64,000 nt of DNA from Polyangium sp. 6x1. GTDB taxonomy: Bacteria > Myxococcota_A > Polyangia > Polyangiales > Polyangiaceae. Location: positions 62,001 to 126,000 of the forward strand of contig NZ_JARZHH010000006.1 in NCBI RefSeq assembly GCF_029946515.1, read 5' to 3'. The translations under genes were made by a program, and so were the position numbers. Of this stretch, positions 29,383 to 40,643 are shown piece by piece. Numbering within the stretch: the first letter of the stretch is position 1; each line of letters opens with the position of its first letter. The notes beneath the pieces are model-generated. The model worked only from the letters and a program-made list of their open reading frames with translations, did not search any database and was not told the origin of the DNA.

Positions 29383-30930
29383 ATGCAAATCCTCTTGTTC
29401 CTCGCGACACTGATCCTTTTTGCGCGCCCCGCGCTCGCCGCGTCTCACGTCGAAGTCTCGTTTCGTTACGAACGTGCAGACAATGCACGCACCGAATCCG
29501 GCACCCGCTCCGTCGAGGTCCCGCCCCTCGGGGCCCCCGGCCTCACCGTGACCGATCCCGGCATCGAAAAGACGATTTTCCTGGCGCAGACCGCGCAGAC
29601 CCTCGTGGATTTCCTGGGCCGATACGAGAGATCCTGCCGCGAGCCCGTTCGCCCCTGGGAAGCTCGCATCGTCCTCGATTGCGCCGCCCCTCGCAAGGCC
29701 GTCGCTGCCGCGCTCCGCACCGAAATCCAGACCATGGATGCCCGGATCCTGGCGAACCCGCGTCTCCGCGCGGATCGGGACGTCGCGGAGGTCCTGGATC
29801 TCACGCGCGCCCTTTCGGCGAACATGGAGCAAGCCCGCCCGCCCGTCGGCGGCTATTCGCTCCCCTCCCCCTGGCCCCTGTCACGGAATTTCCGCGCGGC
29901 GGCGGCGCCCATGGCTGCGCTCGCCGTCACCGGCGGCGGGGCGCAGGGGTTCGGGTATTTTCGCAAGCTCGTGCGGAGTGCGAGCGTGCCCAAGGCCGAC
30001 GTGCTCACGGTCGAGGGGTTCTTGCGCGAGTTTTCCCTGCCCCTCACCCCCGCCGAACCGTGCCGCACCCTCGTTTGCGTCGATCCTGCCGTGGCCGTCG
30101 ATGCCGAGAAGCGACGGCTCTACGTGCAGCTCGGCATGACCTCGTCGACGACGGCGGCGGCGTTCCGGCGCGATCCGCTGAACCTCGCCGTGGTGCTCGA
30201 CGTCAGCGGCTCGATGAGCGCCACGGACGGCACCGAAAAATCGCGGCTCGAATGGGCCAAGGACGCGCTCGTCCGGACGATCGACGAGCTCGGCGAGGCG
30301 GATGTCCTGTCGATCGTGCTCTTTGACACGAACAGCGAGATCCTCGTCCGGCCCGAGCACGTGCGCGACAAGCAGGCGCTCATCACAAAGGTAAAAGCTC
30401 TCGAGACGCGCGGATCGACGAACCTGGAAGCCGGCCTGCGGGATGGATTCACGCTCGTCCGTGAAAACGTCGATCGCCTGCCGGGCTACGAGCACCGGGT
30501 GATCCTCATCTCGGACGCGGGGCTCAACACGGGCGTGACGGATACCGCCTCGCTCGAGCGGCTCGTGAACGAACAGGCGAGCCGGCGCATCGGTTTGACC
30601 GCGCTCGGAGTCGGAGAGAACTTCCACCAGTCGGTGATCCACGCGATCACGAACAGCCGGGGCGGCAATTACCTGTTCGTGCAATCGGGGGAGGACATGC
30701 TCCGGTATTTCAAGGCGTTCGACTATCTCGTGATGCCCGTGGCCTACGATTTCACCGTCGGCGCGTTCGTCGAGGGGCTCGGCGTCGAGCTCGTGCGCGC
30801 CTACGGGGTCACGACGGAGGGCGGAGTACAGCCCACGCGAAACCTGATCGATCTGAAGACGCTGTTCTTCACGGAGGCCGGCGGCGCAATCTTGCTCGAA
30901 TACGCGTTGCCCGGGGCGCGCGGGGAGTAG
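29383..30930 (+). CDS. Exported von Willebrand factor A (VWA) domain protein
   Basis: 515 residues. The signal peptide MQILLFLATLILFARPALAA should be cleaved after ALA. About 230 residues of unknown fold precede a VWA domain with a complete MIDAS: DVSGSMS at 273, Thr in RGSTNLEAGL, and Asp in ISDAGLNTG. The arrangement resembles the YfbK-type secreted VWA proteins. The ATG is preceded by an excellent AAGGAGGT. It is divergent from the propeller lipoprotein, with 120 bp between the starts, and a beta-lactamase-fold lipoprotein follows. The metal-dependent ligand-binding site is intact; the partner is unknown. Confidence 0.87.
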   Translation: MQILLFLATLILFARPALAASHVEVSFRYERADNARTESGTRSVEVPPLGAPGLTVTDPGIEKTIFLAQTAQTLVDFLGRYERSCREPVRPWEARIVLDCAAPRKAVAAALRTEIQTMDARILANPRLRADRDVAEVLDLTRALSANMEQARPPVGGYSLPSPWPLSRNFRAAAAPMAALAVTGGGAQGFGYFRKLVRSASVPKADVLTVEGFLREFSLPLTPAEPCRTLVCVDPAVAVDAEKRRLYVQLGMTSSTTAAAFRRDPLNLAVVLDVSGSMSATDGTEKSRLEWAKDALVRTIDELGEADVLSIVLFDTNSEILVRPEHVRDKQALITKVKALETRGSTNLEAGLRDGFTLVRENVDRLPGYEHRVILISDAGLNTGVTDTASLERLVNEQASRRIGLTALGVGENFHQSVIHAITNSRGGNYLFVQSGEDMLRYFKAFDYLVMPVAYDFTVGAFVEGLGVELVRAYGVTTEGGVQPTRNLIDLKTLFFTEAGGAILLEYALPGARGE

Positions 30931-30969
30931 AACTTTCCCTGCCCGGGACGCGCGTGTAGGTTGCGCGCC

Positions 30970-33018
30970 ATGCGTTCGTTCCTCCCCGCTTTCGCGCTCG
31001 TCCTCCTCGCCGCATGTTCGCCCGCGCCCGAGCCCGCGGCCCCGACGCCGCCCGTGGAGCAGGCTCCGTCTGCCGCACCCGCCGCCTCGGCCGCGCCCGA
31101 GGCCCCGGCGGCCCCGGCCGTCGCGGGCGAACGGCTCGCCGCGGATACACCGAAGACCACCGTCGCAGGAAATACGTTCATCGCGCCGAACGGCTGGACG
31201 ATGACCGTGAAGGGCCCGGCGACGATCCTCGAAGCCCCCGAGGCGGGCTCCCGGATCGCGCTCATCGACGTGCAGGCGAAGGACGCGGACGCGGCCGTCG
31301 CGCTCGCGTGGGCCGCGTATGGCGCCGAGAAGAAATGGCCGCTCAAGACGACGGTCGACGCCCCCGACAAGGACGGCTGGACCCACGTTCGCATCTACGA
31401 CTACCAGACCTCGCCCAACGAGAAGCGCGGCGTCGGCGCCATGGCGCGGTTCGCGAACGACACGTGGACCGTCGTGATCTACGACATGGCGGACGCCGTC
31501 GGCGAGAAGCGCGGCGCGCAGGTCTCGCAGATTTATGGCCGCCTTCTCCCCAAGGGGCGAGCGCGCGAGTCGTTCGCGGGGAAGAAGGCGAATTCGCTCG
31601 ATCCGGCGCGTATCGCCGCGCTCGGGAAGTTCGTCGAGACCGCGCAACAAAAGCTCGGCGTGCCGGGCGTCTCGATCGGCCTCGTGCAGGGCGGCAAGGT
31701 GGTGTTCGCCGGCGGGTTCGGCGTGCGCGAGCTCGGCAAGAAGACGGCGGTCGACGCGGACACGCGGTACATCATCGCGTCGAATACGAAAGCGCTGACG
31801 ACGCTGATGCTCGCGAAGCTCGTCGAGGAAAAGAAGCTCACGTGGGAGACGCCGGCGACGACGCTCTTGCCTTCGTTCAAGCTCGGCGACCAGGACACGA
31901 CGAGCCGCGTGCTCGTGAAGCACCTGATCTGCGCTTGCACGGGGATGCCGCGGCAGGATCTCGAGTGGCTCTTCCAGTACCAGGGCGTGACGCCCGACGG
32001 CGCGCTCGCCACGCTCGCGACGATGCAGCCGACGAGCAAATTCGGCGAGCTCTTCCAGTATTCGAATCCGCTCGCGGCGGCGGCGGGTTTCCTCGGCGGG
32101 CACGTGGCGTTCCCGAAGCTCGACCTCGGCAAGGCCTACGACGAGGCGATGCGCACGCGCGTCTTCGATCCGCTCGGCATGAAGGCGGCCACGTTCGATT
32201 TCAAGCGCGCGCAGACGGGCAATTACGCGGTGGCGCACGCCCAGGACATCGACGGCAAGTCGGCGAAGGCGATCGGGACGGTGAACGACGCCGTCATCCC
32301 GGTGCGCCCCGCGGGCGGCGCCTGGAGCACGGTGAACGACGTGCTCAAGTACGTCCAGATGGAGCTCGCCGAGGGCAAGCTGCCGGACGGGAAACAGTAC
32401 ATCGAAAAAGACATCCTCCTCGCGCGCCGCGCGCCCCAGGTCTCCATCAGCCCGGACGCGACGTACGGCATGGGCCTGATGGTCGACAAGAAATGGGGCG
32501 TGACCGTGGTGCATCACGGCGGCGACATGATCGGGTTCCACAGCGACATGATGTGGCTGCCCGAGCACGGCGTCGGGGCCGTGGTGCTGACGAACGGCGA
32601 CCCGGGCTGGCTCATCCGTTCGATCTTCCAGCGCAAGCTGCTCGAGGTGCTCTTCGACGGTCGCCCCGAGGCGGACACGGAGATCGCGACGATGGGCAAG
32701 ATGTTCTTCGATCAAATGGCCGCCGAGCGCAAGCTGCTCACGTCTCCGGCCGACGCCGCGGAGTCCGCGAAGCTCGCGGCCCATTACACGAGCGCGGCGC
32801 TCGGCGACATCAAGGTGTCGCGCGCGGGCGCCGCGACGACCTTCGATTTCGGGGAGTGGAAGAGCGAGGTCGCGTCGAAAAAGAATCCGGACGGGACGAT
32901 CTCGTTCGTCACGACGGTACCGGGCATGATCGGTATGGAATTCGTGGTCGGCGGCGGCGCGAAGCGGACCTTGACGATCCGCGACGCCCAGCACGAGTAC
33001 GTGTTCAACGAGAAGTGA
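30970..33018 (+). CDS. Lipoprotein with serine beta-lactamase (class C/esterase) domain
   Basis: 682 residues. The lipobox LLAAC is followed by a long Pro/Ala linker (about 17-50), then an extra domain of about 150 residues, then a class C beta-lactamase-type domain. The nucleophile motif is Ser271-Asn-Thr-Lys274. The second motif is Tyr364-Ser-Asn. The third, usually KTG or HxG, reads HHGG near 515, as in many esterases and peptidases of the family. A C-terminal domain of about 120 residues follows (TYGMGL...HHGG then a beta-rich end). It probably hydrolyses a peptide, ester or D-amino-acid substrate in the envelope; true antibiotic hydrolysis is not implied. It starts 39 bases after the VWA gene, so the two are probably one unit. 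Confidence 0.9.
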   Translation: MRSFLPAFALVLLAACSPAPEPAAPTPPVEQAPSAAPAASAAPEAPAAPAVAGERLAADTPKTTVAGNTFIAPNGWTMTVKGPATILEAPEAGSRIALIDVQAKDADAAVALAWAAYGAEKKWPLKTTVDAPDKDGWTHVRIYDYQTSPNEKRGVGAMARFANDTWTVVIYDMADAVGEKRGAQVSQIYGRLLPKGRARESFAGKKANSLDPARIAALGKFVETAQQKLGVPGVSIGLVQGGKVVFAGGFGVRELGKKTAVDADTRYIIASNTKALTTLMLAKLVEEKKLTWETPATTLLPSFKLGDQDTTSRVLVKHLICACTGMPRQDLEWLFQYQGVTPDGALATLATMQPTSKFGELFQYSNPLAAAAGFLGGHVAFPKLDLGKAYDEAMRTRVFDPLGMKAATFDFKRAQTGNYAVAHAQDIDGKSAKAIGTVNDAVIPVRPAGGAWSTVNDVLKYVQMELAEGKLPDGKQYIEKDILLARRAPQVSISPDATYGMGLMVDKKWGVTVVHHGGDMIGFHSDMMWLPEHGVGAVVLTNGDPGWLIRSIFQRKLLEVLFDGRPEADTEIATMGKMFFDQMAAERKLLTSPADAAESAKLAAHYTSAALGDIKVSRAGAATTFDFGEWKSEVASKKNPDGTISFVTTVPGMIGMEFVVGGGAKRTLTIRDAQHEYVFNEK

Positions 33019-33173
33019 GCCGCGCGAGGGGCCGCGGCGTTGCTCCCGTGCGCCCATGATGGCACGCTGCTCGTATCCGACGCTCCCGCCGAGCGGGCTC
33101 CTGCGATGGGATCGCTCGGCGGGGATGCGCTCGGAGACCTCGTTAGGACCCACCGAAACAAGGGGACGCCGGC

Positions 33174-33557
33174 ATGGCCGTACAGCTCAACCACACAATC
33201 GTCGCAGCGCGGGACAAGAAGGTCTCCGCCACGTTCCTCGCGGAGATCCTGGGCCTGTCCGCCCCGGTGCCGTTCGGGCATTTCCTCGCCGTGCGCGTCG
33301 ACAACGACGTCACGCTCGATTTCATGGATGGCCGCGAGGAGATCCGCCCCCAGCACTACGCCTTCCTCGTCAGCGAGGCCGAGTTCGACGAGATTTTCGG
33401 TCGAATCCGCGAACGCGGGCTGCCGTACTGGGCCGATCCCTTTCAGCAACGTCCCGGGGAGATCAATCACAATGACGGCGGGCGCGGCGTGTATTTTCCC
33501 GATCCCGCCGGGCACTATCTGGAGATCATCACCCGTCCGTACGGCAGCGGCGGCTGA
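33174..33557 (+). CDS. VOC (glyoxalase/bleomycin-resistance) family protein
   Basis: 127 residues forming one VOC domain with the two beta-alpha-beta-beta-beta units: LNHTIVAARDKKVSATFLAEILGL at the start in outline, and GRGVYFPDPAGHYLEIITRPYG at the end. His7, His61 (QHYAF) and Glu116 (YLEIIT) are in positions used for metal binding in this superfamily. It is cytoplasmic. It may be a lyase, isomerase, dioxygenase or binding protein; the sequence does not decide. The ATG is the first in frame after the beta-lactamase gene; a convergent gene ends 42 bases downstream. Confidence 0.88.
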   Translation: MAVQLNHTIVAARDKKVSATFLAEILGLSAPVPFGHFLAVRVDNDVTLDFMDGREEIRPQHYAFLVSEAEFDEIFGRIRERGLPYWADPFQQRPGEINHNDGGRGVYFPDPAGHYLEIITRPYGSGG

Positions 33558-33599
33558 GGGCCAGCCGCCGCCGCGCCCGCTCTCGCGGCGGAGGTCGAC

Positions 33600-35585
<1,986 letters not shown>

Positions 35586-35654
35586 GGGCGCGCATCCTAC
35601 GCGCACACCTCACCACGAGGCTGGAAAAAATGCGCCGCAGCTGCCCGCGTCACC

Positions 35655-36596
35655 TCAGCCGAAGTGGTATGCGGACAATCGTTTCCCCCATACCGATCCA
35701 TTGTAGGCCGTCGTTCCCCGATCGGCGCCCGCCGCCCCGGCGACGACCATCAGCGGCAAGAGGTGCTCCTCCCGCGGGTGCGCGAGGCGCGCGGACGGCG
35801 CGCTCGGCCATGCGGCGAGCCGCGCATCCCGCTCCTTCGCGTCCATCGCCATCGTCTCGCGCAGCCAGGCGTCGAACGCCTCCGAAACGGCGCCGGCGCC
35901 CGGATCCCGGAAGCCGCGCATGTTGTGATACGTCATGCCGCTGCCGAGGAGGAACACGCCCTCGTCCCGCAGCGGCGCGAGCGCGCGGCCCATCGCGAGG
36001 TGCGTTGCCGGATCGAGGCCGAGCTTGAGCGAGAGCTGGATCGTCGGCACGTCCGCGTCCGGATACGTGAGCATGAGCGGCACGAACGTGCCGTGATCGA
36101 AGCCGCGCTTCGCGTTCTCCGCCGTCTCGAAGCCCGCCGCGCCGAGCAGCTCACGCACGCGCGAAGCGAGCGCCGGGGCGCCGGGCGCCGGCCATTGAAG
36201 CGTGTACGACGCCGGGGGGAAGCCGTAGTAATCGTAAAACATGGGCGGCCTTTCGGCCGTCATCACGGTCGGCACCGGCTCCTCCCAGTGCGCCGAGACC
36301 ACGAGGAGCGCCTTCGGCGGCGCCTTCGGCAGCGCGCGGATCGAGCGCAGGTACCCCGCGAGCTCGTCGTGCTCCGCCTTGCCCATCCCAACGTCAACGA
36401 ACGGCCACGGGCCCCCGCCGTGCGGCAGAAACACCACGGGCAAACGCCCCGGGACCGACGGCGCTCGGGGCTCGTCCGCCGAAGGCTCGGCCGCGCCGCC
36501 GAGGGCGCCCGGGAGCGCCGCGATCGTCGCCGCTCCGGCGATACCCGCGACGATCGCCTGGCGACGCGTGAGGCCTTCTTCTCGTTCGTGGTTCAT
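35655..36596 (-). CDS. LigB-family (DODA-type) extradiol dioxygenase, Tat-exported
   Basis: 313 residues. The N-terminus carries a twin-arginine signal ([21 protein letters not shown]), so it is predicted to be folded and exported by Tat, which is unusual for this enzyme class. The body matches DOPA 4,5-dioxygenase-type LigB proteins: FLPHGGGPW (His59), VSAHWEEP (His103), FDHGTFVPL (His168), SGMTYHN, and [12 protein letters not shown] (His273, His278). These histidines supply the metal ligands and the acid-base residue. The reaction would be ring cleavage of a catechol-type substrate with O2. A small gene lies 114 bases upstream on the same strand. The substrate is not identified. Confidence 0.88.
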   Translation of the reverse strand: MNHEREEGLTRRQAIVAGIAGAATIAALPGALGGAAEPSADEPRAPSVPGRLPVVFLPHGGGPWPFVDVGMGKAEHDELAGYLRSIRALPKAPPKALLVVSAHWEEPVPTVMTAERPPMFYDYYGFPPASYTLQWPAPGAPALASRVRELLGAAGFETAENAKRGFDHGTFVPLMLTYPDADVPTIQLSLKLGLDPATHLAMGRALAPLRDEGVFLLGSGMTYHNMRGFRDPGAGAVSEAFDAWLRETMAMDAKERDARLAAWPSAPSARLAHPREEHLLPLMVVAGAAGADRGTTAYNGSVWGKRLSAYHFG

Positions 36597-36710
36597 CGAC
36601 TTTTCTCCTCAGCGTGGGACCGAGGAAGGATGCATCCCCGCCCTCGCTCGCACCAGGGCACGCGGGAGAGACACACTGTTCTCCCCGGGGCAACAATCGA
36701 AGCGGTAGCC

Positions 36711-36926
36711 TCAGGTCGTCTCGACGATCTCGGCCCCGAGCCACCCGAGCGCGGTGGCGAGGGGCGTCGTCCGGTGGCGCTCCCGATGCCACGAAAACAA
36801 GAGGACGAGGACCTTGCCGGGGACCTCGCCGGTCGCCCCGGCCGCGCGGAGGAGCGAGCGCACCCGCTCCACCTCGTCCTCCGGACAACGGACGGTCAAA
36901 CCATCGATCTGGACGAGCACGTGCAA
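36711..36926 (-). CDS. Small hypothetical protein (about 71 residues)
   Basis: A short frame starting at TTG 36926, preceded at proper spacing by GGAG (GGAGTGAACA then TTG). The product has a ferredoxin-fold-like alternation of strands and helices: [52 protein letters not shown] two codons later is an alternative start. No family is recognised. It is in the same direction as the dioxygenase gene and might be co-transcribed with it. Confidence 0.5.
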   Translation of the reverse strand: MHVLVQIDGLTVRCPEDEVERVRSLLRAAGATGEVPGKVLVLLFSWHRERHRTTPLATALGWLGAEIVETT

Positions 36927-37043
36927 TGTTCACTCCGAGCCCATGAAAGCGGTGCACGACGAGGCGATGGCCCCTCGCGGCACCTGGCCGGGGGACGCAC
37001 GCCGCGCTCGTCGCGCGTCATGCAACGGTGGAAACCGGGCGCT

Positions 37044-37598
37044 TCAGGGCTCAGGTCGAGCCCCGCGACGGCGCGGCGGGGCGCGGGCGGGGTGTGGTGT
37101 GCGGCGCTCGAGAAAACAGGCCGCTTCTTCGCGTCGACGCGGGAGCTCCTGGGGGCGCTCCTCGGCGCGGAGGCGCTCTCCTTCGATGCGTGCAGGCGCC
37201 CAGGGAAGCGCGCCGGCCGGAGGGTCGAGCGCCGGGCCACTCGCGTCCGAGGCCCGAGCGCGGGTCGACGACAGCGACGATTGCGAAGGGAGATCCCCCC
37301 GCTCCTGCACCGCATGCGGGCGCCGAGGACGATGCGGCTTGCGCGAGGCCAGCGGCGCGACCTCGAAACGACGCCCGCCCGACGACGCGGACCGCGACGC
37401 CTGCGGCACGGCCCTGCCCCCGCCGTTCGGCCCGCGCGCGAGGACCGCAGCAATGCAGCCTCCCTCGACACCGAGGAAGACGCCGACGAACGCGAGGACC
37501 GAGATCACGATGACCACGATGCCCGCATGTGCCCCTCCCCGCCGCCTCGCGCGGCCGGCATCGACGATGCCGGAGGAAGGTGCAAGGGCGCCGATCAT
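37044..37598 (-). CDS. Possible single-pass membrane protein, unknown
   Basis: 184 residues. The only strong feature is one hydrophobic helix at about 25-53 ([20 protein letters not shown]...). A Pro/Arg/Ser-rich and probably disordered tail follows. Third-position G/C bias in the frame is high, supporting coding, but no ribosome binding site precedes the ATG and a longer frame overlaps on the other strand. Treated as a likely but unproven gene. Confidence 0.4.
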   Translation of the reverse strand: MIGALAPSSGIVDAGRARRRGGAHAGIVVIVISVLAFVGVFLGVEGGCIAAVLARGPNGGGRAVPQASRSASSGGRRFEVAPLASRKPHRPRRPHAVQERGDLPSQSSLSSTRARASDASGPALDPPAGALPWAPARIEGERLRAEERPQELPRRREEAACFLERRTPHPARAPPRRRGARPEP

Positions 37599-37752
37599 TT
37601 TGACGTCACACTAACGGCGGGGGCCGCTCGAGCTCAAGGACAAAGCGCGCGAAGCCGAGGTTTTTCCGCGGGATCACCACGATGGCGGTCGAGGTCTCCG
37701 CGCGATGGATCTGCGCGCCCGCCCCCGCTCCCGTTTCGTGTATGGGTTTGCC

Positions 37753-38196
37753 ATGAGCGAAACGGCCTCGCGCGACGCCTACCCTCACTTCCTGGTCATT
37801 CCGACGCGGTGGATGGACAACGACATCTACGGCCACGTCAACAACGTCGTTTATTACTCGTATTTCGACACCGTCATCAATCGCTGGCTCATCGGCGAAG
37901 GCGGGCTCGACATCGAGCGGGGCGACGTGATCGGCGTGGCCGCGGAGTCGCATTGCCGGTACCTGCGCGGCGTGTCGTTCCCGACGGACATCGACGCAGG
38001 GCTGCGCGTGGGCAAGCTCGGCCGCTCCAGCGTGCGCTACGAGATCGGGCTCTTCCCGCGCGGCGAGGCGCTCGTGGCCGCGGAGGGATATTTCGTCCAC
38101 GTCTTCGTGGATCGCGTGAACCGAAAACCCACGCCGATCCCCGATGGGATCCGCGCGGCGCTCGAGCGACTCGTCGTGCCGTCCGTTGCTCAATGA
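37753..38196 (+). CDS. Acyl-CoA thioesterase, 4HBT hotdog family
   Basis: 147 residues, one hotdog domain of the 4-hydroxybenzoyl-CoA thioesterase/YbgC type. The signature [20 protein letters not shown] contains Asp and His-Val-Asn at the helix start, with the first Asp in the catalytic position. [10 protein letters not shown] and [10 protein letters not shown] form the later strands. It should hydrolyse an acyl-CoA in the cytoplasm. ATG 37753 is chosen because the conserved domain begins shortly after; a longer start at 37705 adds an Arg-rich tail. It is upstream of, but 92 bases from, the ABC transporter genes. Confidence 0.9.
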   Translation: MSETASRDAYPHFLVIPTRWMDNDIYGHVNNVVYYSYFDTVINRWLIGEGGLDIERGDVIGVAAESHCRYLRGVSFPTDIDAGLRVGKLGRSSVRYEIGLFPRGEALVAAEGYFVHVFVDRVNRKPTPIPDGIRAALERLVVPSVAQ

Positions 38197-38288
38197 TCCC
38201 GGCAGAAGGTCTTGCGTTCGTCCCGCCCGTCCCGCATCCTTCGCGCTCGTTCGGGATCCTTCCCGGTAGGAGGTGCTCGAAGAAAAAG

Positions 38289-39878
38289 ATGAGCAAGCGT
38301 CGCCTCGCGGTCACGCTTCTTCTTCTGCTCCCGCTCCTCGTGCTCGGAGCCCCCGCAAGGGCGCTCGCCGAGGAGTCCGCGACGACGCCCGCGACGGCGA
38401 GGAACGCCGTCGCCGACGCACGCGCGCGCGGGGAGATCCGCTGGGGGAACGATTCGCAAGGAGGCGCGCCGTACGTCTTCCAGGATCCGATGGATCCAAA
38501 CCACCTCATCGGCTTCGAGGTGGACTTCGCCGCCGCGCTCGCGAACAAGCTCGGCGTGCGCGCGAGGCCCGTGCAAGGGCCGTGGGACGGGCTGCTCGAG
38601 CTGCTCGCGCGCGGCGATTTCGACGTGGTCATCAACGGCATCGAGGTCGCCGAGGAGAAGAAGCGCGTCGCCGATCTGTCGCGCCCCTATTACGTCGCCG
38701 CCATGCGTCTCACGGTGCGCAAGGGCGACGTCGGCGCGCCGCGCACGCTCGTAGCGCTCCGCGGGCGCAAGGTCGGCACCTTGCCCGGATCGCTCGCCGC
38801 GCGACTCTCGGAGCGCGAAGGCGCCGAGGTGAAGACGTACGACGGCGGGCAAAACGACATCTACGACGATCTGCGGATCGGCCGGACCGACGCGGTGCTG
38901 CTCGACGATCCGATCACGCTTTATTACGGGGCGATCGATCCCGCGCTGGAGGTCGTCGACGGATCGTTCGGCGAGGCGTCGTATGCGGTGGGCGTGCCGA
39001 AGGGGGATACGGAAACGCTCGCCGCGGTGAACGGCGCGATCGACGCGCTCGCGAAGGACGGGACGCTCGCCGCGTTGTACGCGCGCTGGGGCCTCTGGAA
39101 CGAGCCGACGGAGAAACTGCTCGGCGGGCCGAAGCCCCCGTCCACGGCCGTCGCCGAGGCGCACGACGCGTGGCGCGCCGCCGTCGGCAAACCCCTGCCC
39201 TTCTGGTCACGCGTGACGGAGCGGTATCCGGCCACGATCGGCCTGTTCGCGCGCGGCGCGCTGCTCTCGCTCGTGGTCTCGGTGCTCGCGATGGCCGTGG
39301 CCGTCACGCTCGGCATGGCGCTCGCGCTCGCGCGCGTCTACGGGCCGAAGCCGCTCCAGTGGCTCGCGGTGGGCTACATCGAGCTCTTCCGCGGCACGCC
39401 GCTGCTCGTGCAGCTCACGATGGTGTATTTCGGCCTGCCCGAGCTCGGCCTGACGCTCTCGCCGTTCGTCGCGGGCGTGATCGCGCTCGGGCTGAACTAT
39501 GCCGCGGCCGAGGCGGAGAACTACCGCGCGGGGCTCGGGAGCGTGCCGGCGGGGCAGATGGACGCGGCGCGGACGCTCGGCCTTTCGAAGCTCGCGGCGC
39601 TGCGCCACGTGGCGCTGCCGCAGGCGATCCGCGTGGCCTTGCCGCCGACGACGAACGATTTCATCGCGCTGCTCAAGGACAGCTCGCTCATCTCGGTCGT
39701 CACGTTGACCGAGCTCACGAAGACGTACACGAGCCTCGCCAGCGCGATGCGCGATCACCTGGGCCTCGGCCTCGTGGTGGCGCTCTTTTACCTCGGCTTG
39801 AGCCTCCCGTTCGCGCGCCTGTCGCGCAGCGTGGAGGAGCGGCTCGGATCGAAGGTCCGAAGGCCGGCATCCGCTTGA
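38289..39878 (+). CDS. Polar amino acid ABC transporter, fused substrate-binding protein and permease
   Basis: 529 residues. A signal peptide (about 1-27) leads into a family-3 periplasmic binding domain (about 45-285) with [27 protein letters not shown], the LSRPYYV hinge and [10 protein letters not shown]. From about 315 a HisM/GlnP-type permease follows, with [20 protein letters not shown], the [12 protein letters not shown] motif and the EAA loop ([20 protein letters not shown]) that docks to the ATPase. The binding domain is thus tethered to the membrane channel, so two tethered domains per dimer are expected. The ligand is probably a polar amino acid, not identified. An AGGAGG lies 23 bases before the ATG, rather far. 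The ATPase gene follows 17 bases later. Confidence 0.92.
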   Translation: MSKRRLAVTLLLLLPLLVLGAPARALAEESATTPATARNAVADARARGEIRWGNDSQGGAPYVFQDPMDPNHLIGFEVDFAAALANKLGVRARPVQGPWDGLLELLARGDFDVVINGIEVAEEKKRVADLSRPYYVAAMRLTVRKGDVGAPRTLVALRGRKVGTLPGSLAARLSEREGAEVKTYDGGQNDIYDDLRIGRTDAVLLDDPITLYYGAIDPALEVVDGSFGEASYAVGVPKGDTETLAAVNGAIDALAKDGTLAALYARWGLWNEPTEKLLGGPKPPSTAVAEAHDAWRAAVGKPLPFWSRVTERYPATIGLFARGALLSLVVSVLAMAVAVTLGMALALARVYGPKPLQWLAVGYIELFRGTPLLVQLTMVYFGLPELGLTLSPFVAGVIALGLNYAAAEAENYRAGLGSVPAGQMDAARTLGLSKLAALRHVALPQAIRVALPPTTNDFIALLKDSSLISVVTLTELTKTYTSLASAMRDHLGLGLVVALFYLGLSLPFARLSRSVEERLGSKVRRPASA

Positions 39879-39895
39879 AATCGAAGGAGGGAACG

Positions 39896-40588
39896 ATGTC
39901 GATCTGCGTCACCGATCTGGTCAAGCGACACCCGGGCGCCGCCGCGCCCGCGCTCGCGGGGCTCTGCATGAAGGTGCCGACGGGCAAGATCGCCAGCGTC
40001 CTCGGCCGCAGCGGCGCCGGGAAAACGACGCTCCTGCGCTGTTTGTCCGGGCTCGATCCCTTCGACGGCGGGACGATCGACGTCGGAGGCGTGACGTTCG
40101 GCGCGGGCGCGAAGCACGGCTCGTTCGGCGGGAGAATCGGGCTCGTCTTCCAGACGTTCGAGCTCTTCCCGCATCTCTCGGTGCTCGACAACTGCACGCT
40201 CGCGCCGCGCGTCGTGCGGGGCGAGGCGCGCGCGCGCGCGGAGGCGCGGGCCATGGATCTGCTCGCGGAGCTCGGCATCGAAGACAAGGCGAGGGCGTAC
40301 CCGGAGGCGCTCTCCGGCGGGCAGAAGCAACGCGTGGCGATCGCCCGCGCCCTCGCCATGGAGCCCTCGGTCCTGCTCTACGACGAGCCCACCAGTGCGC
40401 TCGATCCGGCGCTGAAGCACGAGGTCGGCAGGACGCTTCGGCGCGTGTCCGGGACGGGCGTCACGCAGATCGTCGTGACGCACGATCTGCCCGTGGCGCG
40501 CGAGGCTTCGGATCTCGTCTTCGTGCTCGACAAGGGGCGCGTGGCGGCCTTCGGGCCGCCGGAAGAGGTGATCGCCGAAGCCGCGTGA
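39896..40588 (+). CDS. Polar amino acid ABC transporter, ATP-binding protein
   Basis: 230 residues. Walker A GRSGAGKTT (37-45), Q-loop FQTFELFPH, signature LSGGQKQR (139-146), Walker B VLLYDEP (159-165), D-loop SALD and switch His in VTHD are all intact. It is the GlnQ/HisP type of ATPase, slightly short. The ATG follows AAGGAGG at ideal spacing and lies 17 bases after the fused binding protein/permease gene, so the two genes form a complete two-gene importer. Confidence 0.95.
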   Translation: MSICVTDLVKRHPGAAAPALAGLCMKVPTGKIASVLGRSGAGKTTLLRCLSGLDPFDGGTIDVGGVTFGAGAKHGSFGGRIGLVFQTFELFPHLSVLDNCTLAPRVVRGEARARAEARAMDLLAELGIEDKARAYPEALSGGQKQRVAIARALAMEPSVLLYDEPTSALDPALKHEVGRTLRRVSGTGVTQIVVTHDLPVAREASDLVFVLDKGRVAAFGPPEEVIAEAA

Positions 40589-40643
40589 AGCTGCTGGTTC
40601 CTTGACAAGGGGCGGCGCCTCGTCTCCCCTACGTTGGGGATCC

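Noticed and set aside
40602-40643. Promoter with TTGACA before the trifunctional kinase
   Set aside because: The -35-like TTGACA is perfect, but the only -10-like TACGTT is about 22 bases further, too far for a standard promoter.
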